A DNA stretch of 64,000 nucleotides from contig JAGLOO010000043.1 in the NCBI GenBank assembly GCA_023138875.1, positions 60,719-124,718 on the forward strand, given 5' to 3'. The stretch comes from Bacteroidales bacterium. GTDB taxonomy: Bacteria > Bacteroidota > Bacteroidia > Bacteroidales > GCA-2748055. The notes beneath the pieces are model-generated. The model made no database searches. It was not told the origin of the DNA and saw only the letters and a list, made by a program, of their open reading frames with translations. Each line of letters begins with the position of its first letter. Position 1 is the stretch's first letter. The translations under genes and the position numbers were made by a program. Shown in pieces: positions 16,358 to 23,617 of this stretch.

Positions 16358-18232
16358 ATGATTTCTGAATATGATGTTATAGTTGTTGGGGGCGGCCATG
16401 CCGGGTGCGAGGCTGCTGCTGCTTCGGCAAATATGAGAAGCAGAACCCTGTTGATTACCATGGACATGACAAAATTTGCGCAAATGTCATGCAATCCGGC
16501 CATGGGAGGTATTGCTAAAGGACAGATAATTAGAGAGATAGACGCTATTGGGGGGTATTCTGGTATTGTTACCGACAGGTCGATGATACAATACAGACTC
16601 CTGAACAGAAGCAAAGGTCCGGCCATGTGGAGCCCCAGGGCGCAATGTGATCGTTCTCGCTTTACACTGGAGTGGAGAAGTGTACTGGAAAGTATTAAAA
16701 GCCTTGAATTCTGGCAAGATAAAGTCACTGAACTCATTATAGAGAATGGAGCAGTAAAAGGTGTAGAAACCCTGATGGGCATCAGATTCAGGTCCCGTAA
16801 AGTAATACTTACTGCTGGCACATTTATTAATGGTTTGATGCACGTGGGAAATGTGAAGATGAAAGGTGGCAGAATGGGCGAGCCTCCTGCTTATGGATTA
16901 AGTGAACAGTTGAAGGAGCACGGATTCGAGGTTGGTAGAATGAAGACAGGCACCCCTGCCAGAATAGATGGAAGGAGTATTGACTTTAAAAAACTACAGG
17001 AGCAACCAGGTGAACAGGAGCAAAGAAAATTCAGTTTCCTTGATTATAAGCTGGATTATTCCAGGCACAGGAGTTGTTATATTGCTTATACGAATCTATC
17101 GGTACATTCTGAACTGGAAAAGGGATTTGAGAAAAGTCCGATGTTTAATGGGACAATTCAGAGTATAGGACCAAGATACTGCCCGAGTATTGAGGACAAG
17201 ATCGTTACTTTTTCAGACAAGGAGCAGCATCAGTTGTTCCTTGAACCGGAGGGACTTTCAACCATAGAATACTATATTAACGGGTTTGCATCTTCGTTAC
17301 CATGGGAGGTGCAGTACAATGCTCTATTGAAGATAGAAGGATTTGAAGATGTAAAAATTTTCAGGCCCGGTTATGCCATTGAATACGACTATTATCCACC
17401 TACGCAGCTTTTACATACCCTTGAAACCAAGCTCCTGTCCAACCTCTATTTTGCAGGTCAGATCAACGGTACTACGGGTTATGAAGAAGCAGGAGCGCAG
17501 GGATTAATGGCGGGCATTAATGCCAGTCTTAAAACCAGGGGAAACCAGGAGTTTGTTCTGGGACGCGACCAGGCATATATTGGAGTCTTGATTGATGATC
17601 TGGTAACGAAGGGCGTGGATGAACCATACAGGATGTTTACTTCCAGGGCGGAATACAGGATTTTACTGAGACAGGACAATGCGGATGAAAGACTCACTGA
17701 GCTTGGTGCAACCATAGGGCTGGCTGGTGAGGAAAGGCTCGAATTATTAAAAGAGAAAAGAGCGTTAGCCAGAAAGTATGTGGATTTTCTAAATCAGTAT
17801 AGCATTTCACCTGAAAAGATTAACACCTTCCTTGAGTCGGTAGGGACCCCGCCGTTAAAACAAAAAATGAAATTGGTTGAGGTTGCGAAAAGACCGCAGG
17901 TAAAAATGTCGGATCTAATAAAGGAGATTCCTGAACTGAGGAAGATATATGAGGATTGTGGAAACAGGGGCGAAGAGATTTTGGAATCGGCCGAGATTGC
18001 TATAAAGTATGAAGGTTACATTAAACGTGAAAGATTAATGGCAGATAAAATAAAGAGACTTGAGAAAATAGGGCTGGATCAGAATTTTAATTATGACAAG
18101 TTGAAGAGTATTTCAACTGAAGCCAGGCAAAAGCTATCAAAGATCAGACCGCGGACCATTGGTCAGGCCTCAAGAATTTCCGGAGTTTCTCCGAGCGATA
18201 TAAGCGTATTATTAATTTATATGGGTAGATAG
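16358..18232 (+). CDS. mnmG: tRNA uridine-5-carboxymethylaminomethyl(34) synthesis protein MnmG
   Basis: FAD-dependent GidA/MnmG, which with MnmE modifies the wobble uridine of several tRNAs. The 624-aa length is normal. It begins with the dinucleotide-binding VVVGGGHAGCEAAAASA and has the family blocks CNPAMGGIAKG, GTFINGLMHVG, the PRYCPSIEDKIVTF region and TGYEEAGAQGLMAGINA. It follows ybeY by 1 bp. The stop codon overlaps a parS-like palindrome; mnmG is near par loci and the origin in many bacteria. Confidence 0.97.
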   Translation: MISEYDVIVVGGGHAGCEAAAASANMRSRTLLITMDMTKFAQMSCNPAMGGIAKGQIIREIDAIGGYSGIVTDRSMIQYRLLNRSKGPAMWSPRAQCDRSRFTLEWRSVLESIKSLEFWQDKVTELIIENGAVKGVETLMGIRFRSRKVILTAGTFINGLMHVGNVKMKGGRMGEPPAYGLSEQLKEHGFEVGRMKTGTPARIDGRSIDFKKLQEQPGEQEQRKFSFLDYKLDYSRHRSCYIAYTNLSVHSELEKGFEKSPMFNGTIQSIGPRYCPSIEDKIVTFSDKEQHQLFLEPEGLSTIEYYINGFASSLPWEVQYNALLKIEGFEDVKIFRPGYAIEYDYYPPTQLLHTLETKLLSNLYFAGQINGTTGYEEAGAQGLMAGINASLKTRGNQEFVLGRDQAYIGVLIDDLVTKGVDEPYRMFTSRAEYRILLRQDNADERLTELGATIGLAGEERLELLKEKRALARKYVDFLNQYSISPEKINTFLESVGTPPLKQKMKLVEVAKRPQVKMSDLIKEIPELRKIYEDCGNRGEEILESAEIAIKYEGYIKRERLMADKIKRLEKIGLDQNFNYDKLKSISTEARQKLSKIRPRTIGQASRISGVSPSDISVLLIYMGR

Positions 18233-18246
18233 TTCCACGTGGAACA
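18231..18246. promoter_or_regulatory. Chromosomal parS (ParB-binding) site
   Basis: The 16-mer AGTTCCACGTGGAACA contains a perfect 14-bp palindrome (GTTCCACGTGGAAC) and differs from the widespread parS form TGTTCCACGTGGAACA at one outer base. It overlaps the last two bases of the mnmG stop and lies in the 29-bp gap before ade. parS sites nucleate ParB for chromosome segregation and SMC loading. parA and parB are not in the window. Confidence 0.85.
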
Positions 18247-18261
18247 ATAATTGGTTTAACC

Positions 18262-19902
18262 ATGTTACATGGATCGGTCGATGGAAACATTGTCGACATC
18301 ATCAACAGAAAAATTTTCAGGGGAAAAATCATTTTCGAAAATGGAGTGATCTCCTCGGTGGAGGAATGCAGCAGCGCCGGAAACAATTATATTCTTCCAG
18401 GATTCGTGGATGCGCATGTACATATAGAGAGCTCTATGGTTACCCCGGTTGAGTTTTCAAGGACGGCGGTAAAACATGGGACCATAGCTGCTGTGTCGGA
18501 TCCTCACGAAATTGGAAATGTACTTGGAGTGGAGGGAGTGCGTTTTATGGTTGAGAATGGAAAAAAGACTCCTTTCAAATTTTTATTTGGCGCTCCCAGT
18601 TGTGTACCGGCAACTCCGTTCGAATCTTCCGGCGCTGAAATTACTGAGCACGATATAGAATATTTACTGAAAATGGATGGGGTGGGATTTCTGGCCGAAA
18701 TGATGAATTACCATGGCGTCATCAATGATGATCCTGTTGTATTAAAAAAGCTGAAAGTGGCCAGGAATATGAATATGAATGTGGATGGCCATGCTCCTGG
18801 TCTAAGTGGAGATGGATTGAAAAAATATGTTGGAGCTGGGATCTCAACAGATCATGAATGCGAATCAAAAACAGAGGCCATAGAGAAAATTGGATTGGGA
18901 ATGAAAATTCTCATTAGGGAAGGCAGTGGGGCGAAAAATTTTGAAAAATTGATCTCATTGATGAATTCTTCTCCTGGAAGCCTGATGTTCTGTACGGACG
19001 ACAGTCACCCCGACGAATTAGTAAAAGGGCATATTAATGAGCTTGTTAGGCGTGCGGTTTCATTAGGATATGATCTGTTTAATGTTCTTAGAGCGGCTTC
19101 TTTGAACGCCTTACAGCACTATGGTCTGAATATTGGTCTCCTGAGACCCCGGGACAGGGCTGATTTTATCATTGTCGACAACCTGGAAGATTTTAATGTG
19201 CTGACAACTTATATTAATGGTATTCCGGTTTATGAGAATGGAATTGTTGGAATACCTTCGATTCAAACCAAAACTATAAATTCTTTTACGTGGAGAAAAG
19301 TATCGCTATCTGATCTGACGGTAGAAAAAACTTCTGACAGAATGATGGTCATGGAAGCCATTGATGGAGCATTGGTGACCAGAAAAAAGATTGTTCAACT
19401 TCCTGATGCAATCATGGAAGTAATAAGTAATGCAGAAACAGACCTTCTTAAAATAGCTGTTGTTAATAGGTATGATCCGGAATTAAAACCGGCTATTGGA
19501 TTCATCAAAGGATTTGGTATAAAACAGGGAGCCATTGGTTCTAGCATCGCCCATGATAGTCATCATGTGATATGTGTGGGGACTTCAGACAGGGCGATGG
19601 TTGATAGCATCAATTGGATTTTTGATCATAGGGGTGGTATTGTTGTTCACGATGGAAATGAGTTGCATGGATTACCGCTTCCTATAGCAGGATTAATGAC
19701 TACAGAACCGGCGGAAGAGGTGGGAGCATGTTACCAGGACCTTACCAGGATTACAAAAGAGTTGGGCTCTGACCTTCATGCTCCATTTATGACGTTGTCC
19801 TTTATGGCACTGCTTGTTATTCCTTCCCTGAAAATCGGGGACAGGGGACTATTCGATGTGGATGCATTTTCATTTTCTCCTCTGTTTCTACCGCCGTCAT
19901 GA
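18262..19902 (+). CDS. ade: Adenine deaminase
   Basis: Converts adenine to hypoxanthine and ammonia in purine salvage. This 546-aa amidohydrolase is of the Ade type (not ADA). It shows the metal-binding DAHVHIESSMVTPVEFSR, then SDPHEIGNVLG, DGHAPGL, DHECESKTEA and CTDDSHPDEL, followed by the C-terminal domain with HDSHHVICVG. Its start is 29 bp after mnmG, across the parS-like site, and its end overlaps uvrC by 4 bp (ATGA). Confidence 0.95.
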   Translation: MLHGSVDGNIVDIINRKIFRGKIIFENGVISSVEECSSAGNNYILPGFVDAHVHIESSMVTPVEFSRTAVKHGTIAAVSDPHEIGNVLGVEGVRFMVENGKKTPFKFLFGAPSCVPATPFESSGAEITEHDIEYLLKMDGVGFLAEMMNYHGVINDDPVVLKKLKVARNMNMNVDGHAPGLSGDGLKKYVGAGISTDHECESKTEAIEKIGLGMKILIREGSGAKNFEKLISLMNSSPGSLMFCTDDSHPDELVKGHINELVRRAVSLGYDLFNVLRAASLNALQHYGLNIGLLRPRDRADFIIVDNLEDFNVLTTYINGIPVYENGIVGIPSIQTKTINSFTWRKVSLSDLTVEKTSDRMMVMEAIDGALVTRKKIVQLPDAIMEVISNAETDLLKIAVVNRYDPELKPAIGFIKGFGIKQGAIGSSIAHDSHHVICVGTSDRAMVDSINWIFDHRGGIVVHDGNELHGLPLPIAGLMTTEPAEEVGACYQDLTRITKELGSDLHAPFMTLSFMALLVIPSLKIGDRGLFDVDAFSFSPLFLPPS

Positions 19903-21707
19903 TCGATCAACTGCAATTACGGGAATTGATCAAAACACTGCCGGGTCAGCCCGGGGTCTACCAGTTTTATGATAAGAATGGTGAAATTATTTACATAGGG
20001 AAAGCCAAGAACATTAAAAAGCGGGTTTCATCCTATTTTAACAAAAGGAGGTTTGAGTCCTTTAAAATTAAAGTACTTGTTAGCCGTATTTCGGATATCA
20101 GGTATGTTGTGGTCAACAGTGAGCCTGATGCACTCCTGCTGGAGAATAACCTGATCAAGAAGTATCAGCCCCGTTACAACATCATGCTCAAGGACGATAA
20201 GACCTTCCCCTGGATATGTATAAAAAATGAACCTTTTCCCCGGGTGTTTTCAACCCGGACCGTGATCGATGACGGTTCCCAATACTATGGACCATATACT
20301 TCTGCATATGCAGTAAAAATTCTATTGACACTCATCAGACAGCTGTATAAATTGAGAACATGTAAGCTCTCGCTGAGTAATGAGAATATTATTCAGGGAA
20401 AATTCGAGGTTTGCCTGGAATATCACATTGAAAACTGCAAAGGCCCCTGTGAACAATTGCAAACAGCAGCCGACTATGATGAGAGCATCAAACAGATCAG
20501 GGAAATTATCAAAGGGAATCTGAACGAAGTTATTGTTTTCCTGAAAAAGGAGATGAAAAACCATGCTGCTTCTTTTAAATTTGAGGAAGCCAATCAGGTC
20601 AAAACTAAAATAGAGATACTCTCCCGGTATCAAAGCAAATCAACCATTGTGAACCCAGCTATTCATGATGTGGATGTTTTCAGTATAGTAAGCGACGAAA
20701 AGGAGGCTTTTGTGAATTTTCTAAAAGTTGTGAAGGGGGCGGTGATTCAGGCGCATACGGTTGAGATCAAAAAGAAGCTGGACGAAACAGATGAGGATCT
20801 GCTAGCTTTCGTTATTACAGATTTACGCAACAGGATCGAAAGTGGTTCCAGGGAGATCATCCTTCCTGCTGACCTTCAGGATTTCTTTCCCAATAATCGA
20901 ATAACGGTACCAAAACGAGGTGATAAGAGAAAATTGCTGGATCTTTCATTAAGAAATGCCAGAAGTTACCAATTGGAAAAGATGAAAAGGGCGACTTCCC
21001 AGAAGCCTCTAAAAGCCATAGAGAGAATATTGAATACGTTAAAGAGAGACCTCAGGCTCCAGAAATTGCCCCTCCATATAGAGTGTTTTGATAACAGCAA
21101 CATGCAGGGAAGTGATCCGGTAGCTGCCTGCGTGGTTTTCAGGCAGGGCAAGCCAGCGAAAAGGGAATACCGGCATTATAATATTAAAGGCGTTTCGGGG
21201 ATTGATGATTTTGCTTCCATGGAAGAAGTGGTATTCAGGAGGTACAGCAGGCTCCTGGAAGATAACAGCCCGATGCCCCAGTTAATTATCATTGATGGTG
21301 GAAAAGGACAGTTGAGTGCAGCTCTGAAAAGTCTTGATAAACTGGGTTTGAGGGGCAAGATCGCCATCATTGGTATCGCGAAGAAGCTGGAAGAAATTTA
21401 CTTCCCGGACGATTCCGTTCCTCTCTATATAGACAAGAATTCAGAATCACTTAAACTTATACAAAACCTTAGAAATGAGGCGCATAGGTTTGGAATTAGC
21501 TTTCATAGACAGAAACGGTCAGGAGCCATGACACAATCCATACTTGGTGAAGTTCCCGGAATTGGATTGAAATCCATTGAAAAAGTGTTTACAAAATTCA
21601 AATCTCTGGAAGGAATCAGGTCTGCAACACTGGAAGAGATTGCCGGGGAAGTGGGTTCTTCCAGGGCCAGGCTCATCATGGACTACCTTCAGGAGGAAAA
21701 GAGCTGA
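19899..21707 (+). CDS. uvrC: Excinuclease ABC subunit C
   Basis: UvrC makes both incisions in nucleotide excision repair after UvrAB damage recognition. The 602-aa protein has the GIY-YIG nuclease (GVYQFYDKNGEIIYIGKAKN), a UVR motif near residue 210-245, the RNase H-like C-terminal nuclease around IECFDNSNMQGSDPVAACVV and a helix-hairpin-helix end (LGEVPGIGLKSIEKVFTKF). It overlaps ade by 4 bp. It converges on the polyprenyl synthase gene with one base between stop codons. Confidence 0.97.
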   Translation: MIDQLQLRELIKTLPGQPGVYQFYDKNGEIIYIGKAKNIKKRVSSYFNKRRFESFKIKVLVSRISDIRYVVVNSEPDALLLENNLIKKYQPRYNIMLKDDKTFPWICIKNEPFPRVFSTRTVIDDGSQYYGPYTSAYAVKILLTLIRQLYKLRTCKLSLSNENIIQGKFEVCLEYHIENCKGPCEQLQTAADYDESIKQIREIIKGNLNEVIVFLKKEMKNHAASFKFEEANQVKTKIEILSRYQSKSTIVNPAIHDVDVFSIVSDEKEAFVNFLKVVKGAVIQAHTVEIKKKLDETDEDLLAFVITDLRNRIESGSREIILPADLQDFFPNNRITVPKRGDKRKLLDLSLRNARSYQLEKMKRATSQKPLKAIERILNTLKRDLRLQKLPLHIECFDNSNMQGSDPVAACVVFRQGKPAKREYRHYNIKGVSGIDDFASMEEVVFRRYSRLLEDNSPMPQLIIIDGGKGQLSAALKSLDKLGLRGKIAIIGIAKKLEEIYFPDDSVPLYIDKNSESLKLIQNLRNEAHRFGISFHRQKRSGAMTQSILGEVPGIGLKSIEKVFTKFKSLEGIRSATLEEIAGEVGSSRARLIMDYLQEEKS

Positions 21708-21708
21708 T

Positions 21709-22683
21709 CTATTTGTTACGGGAGACTGTGAACTCAACAAGGTTTGTGAGGGATTCCCTGGCTGGTGAATCGGGGAATGTTTGTAAGGCATCAATGGCAC
21801 TGGTTTTGAATTCCTGCATTTTTTCACGTGCGAATTCTATACCTCCCATTTCCTTGACAAATTGTACAACTTCGGTTACAACCTTGTGACTTCGGTTGCC
21901 ATTTCTGATCTTCCGGATCATTAATTTTCGCCGTCCAGACTCGGCCTGGTTCAATGAATAGATCAGAGGGAGGGTGAATTTTTTTTCCTTAATATCATTT
22001 CCCGTTGGTTTACCAATTATTCCATGTGACTGATAATCAAATAGATCATCCTTTATTTGAAAAGCCATACCGATATTGATACCAAGGTCATAGATCTGGT
22101 CCACTACTTTCTGTTCGGCACCAGCAGCCTTAGCACCACAGGCCGTGCAGGATGCTATGAGTGTTGCGGTTTTTTTTCTGATGACATCATAGTAGGTATC
22201 TATATCAATGTTCAGGCTTCTTGATTTCTGGATTTGTAAAAGCTCTCCCTCGCTCATCTCTTTTGAAGCATTTGAAACAATTTCGAGCAAATCGTAATCC
22301 TTTTTCTCAACAGCCAGAAGCAGCCCCTTTGCGAGCAGGTAATCTCCAAGAAGTACTGCAACTTTTGATCTCCAGATGGCATTGATGGAAAACACACCCC
22401 TGCGTTCATTGGATTCATCCACCACATCGTCATGAACCAGCGTGGCCGTATGCATCAACTCAATGAGGGAGGCTGCTGTATAGGTTGATTCTGTGATCCC
22501 TCCAGTCATCTTAGAAGTAAGAAAAACAAACAATGGACGCATCTGCTTTCCTTTTCTGCGCAATACATATCCGGTAACGAGATTAAGCAAAGGAACATTG
22601 CTGGAAATAGTTTCTTTAAATTGCTTATCAAATTCTTTCATTTCCAGCCGGACCGGCTTTCTGATGTCCTCCAATTTGATCAT
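21709..22683 (-). CDS. Polyprenyl diphosphate synthase (long-chain trans-prenyltransferase)
   Basis: A 324-aa class I trans-isoprenyl diphosphate synthase that extends farnesyl diphosphate with isopentenyl units, probably making the menaquinone side chain. Both aspartate-rich motifs are present: first HDDVVDESNERRG, second FQIKDDLFDYQ, with GKQMRPLFVFL at the N-terminus. Chain length cannot be read reliably. A TACCTTTG promoter element lies just upstream. It is convergent with uvrC. Confidence 0.93.
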   Translation of the reverse strand: MIKLEDIRKPVRLEMKEFDKQFKETISSNVPLLNLVTGYVLRRKGKQMRPLFVFLTSKMTGGITESTYTAASLIELMHTATLVHDDVVDESNERRGVFSINAIWRSKVAVLLGDYLLAKGLLLAVEKKDYDLLEIVSNASKEMSEGELLQIQKSRSLNIDIDTYYDVIRKKTATLIASCTACGAKAAGAEQKVVDQIYDLGINIGMAFQIKDDLFDYQSHGIIGKPTGNDIKEKKFTLPLIYSLNQAESGRRKLMIRKIRNGNRSHKVVTEVVQFVKEMGGIEFAREKMQEFKTSAIDALQTFPDSPARESLTNLVEFTVSRNK

Positions 22684-22703
22684 CTGCTCAGGATTGGGAT
22701 TTT

Positions 22704-22711
22704 CAAAGGTA
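22704..22711 (-). promoter_or_regulatory. -7 promoter element (TACCTTTG) of the polyprenyl synthase gene
   Basis: Minus-strand TACCTTTG matches TAnnTTTG and lies about 20 nt before the ATG at 22683, giving a leader of about 14 nt. Confidence 0.6.
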
Positions 22712-22783
22712 GAAAAAGAAAACTGATATAGGTACTATTTCCTTTACCGGAAAGGGGAACATATTAAATACCTTAAATATTAA

Positions 22784-22791
22784 TATATTTG
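22784..22791 (+). promoter_or_regulatory. -7 promoter element (TATATTTG) of the ArsR-family gene
   Basis: Plus-strand TATATTTG matches TAnnTTTG, about 42 nt before the ATG at 22834. A CCTTT...AAAGG inverted repeat around ACCGG (about 22741-22756) and AT-rich dyads lie just upstream and could be operator sequence; that is speculative. Confidence 0.55.
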
Positions 22792-22833
22792 CATTTGATC
22801 AATATGTATCAGATAAGTTAAAGCCTTGATAAA

Positions 22834-23133
22834 ATGAAATTCTCCGATTTGAAGTCAGAAGAGGTTGAAAAGGCTGCCAACATGATGAAGGCAATTTCAC
22901 ATCCAATGAGGCTGGCCATACTTGGATACCTTGGAGAGGGGAATCAGCTGAGTGTAACTGAAATACACAGATTGCTCAATATCGAACAATCGACGGCTTC
23001 CCACCACCTGGGTATATTAAAAGACAAAGGAATCCTTGCATCTGTAAGGAAGGGAAAGAACACACTGTATTATTTAAAGCGACAAAATCTGAGTAAGCTG
23101 GTACGCTGTATCAGTGAATGTGCCTGTGACTAA
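22834..23133 (+). CDS. ArsR-family winged-helix regulator
   Basis: A 99-aa DNA-binding repressor-type protein. The ArsR/SmtB core is clear: AISHPMRLAILGYLGEGNQ at the start of the fold and recognition helix region IEQSTASHHLGILKDKGIL with the following beta-wing VRKGKNTLYYL. The ELCV-type metal-binding box of ArsR is absent, but the C-terminus carries three cysteines (CISECACD), which may sense metal or redox state. It precedes queD by 17 bp and polA, so it may be co-transcribed with them. Confidence 0.9.
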   Translation: MKFSDLKSEEVEKAANMMKAISHPMRLAILGYLGEGNQLSVTEIHRLLNIEQSTASHHLGILKDKGILASVRKGKNTLYYLKRQNLSKLVRCISECACD

Positions 23134-23150
23134 GTATTATAAACAGAGGA

Positions 23151-23600
23151 ATGGCCAGGATTAGGGTAACAAAGGAATTCGATTTTGAAATGGCTCACGC
23201 ATTGTGGAACTATGATGGGGCTTGCAGGAATATACATGGTCATTCATATAAGCTATATGTTACGATTGTGGGGGAGCCCATCTCTGACAGCAATCATCCA
23301 AAATTCGGAATGGTGCTTGATTTCAAGGACCTCAAACATATGATCAAAGGACCGGTAGTGGATTTTCTGGATCACTCCCTGGTCGTCTACCGGAAAGCAG
23401 AAGGAGAAACACTGTCAACGCTCTGTGAGATGTATGAAAAAGTACATGTTTTTGATTTTCAACCTACCTGTGAAAACCTGGTGCTCTATATTGTTGAGAA
23501 GATTCAATCATTGCTTTCTTCGGATATTGATCTTCACTCCGTAAAATTGTATGAAACCGCCACCTCATTTGGTGAGTGGTACGCTGACGACAATAATTAG
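23151..23600 (+). CDS. queD: 6-carboxytetrahydropterin synthase QueD family
   Basis: A 149-aa PTPS/QueD-family enzyme, which converts dihydroneopterin triphosphate to 6-carboxytetrahydropterin in queuosine and other 7-deazapurine pathways. The zinc histidines are in FEMAHALWNYDG and NIHGHSYKLYV, the nucleophilic Cys in GACRN, and the DHSLV element follows. Pyruvoyl-tetrahydropterin synthases of other pathways share the fold. queC, queE and queF are not in the window. It sits 17 bp before polA. Confidence 0.92.
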   Translation: MARIRVTKEFDFEMAHALWNYDGACRNIHGHSYKLYVTIVGEPISDSNHPKFGMVLDFKDLKHMIKGPVVDFLDHSLVVYRKAEGETLSTLCEMYEKVHVFDFQPTCENLVLYIVEKIQSLLSSDIDLHSVKLYETATSFGEWYADDNN

Positions 23601-23617
23601 TAATGAATTATTAGCAC

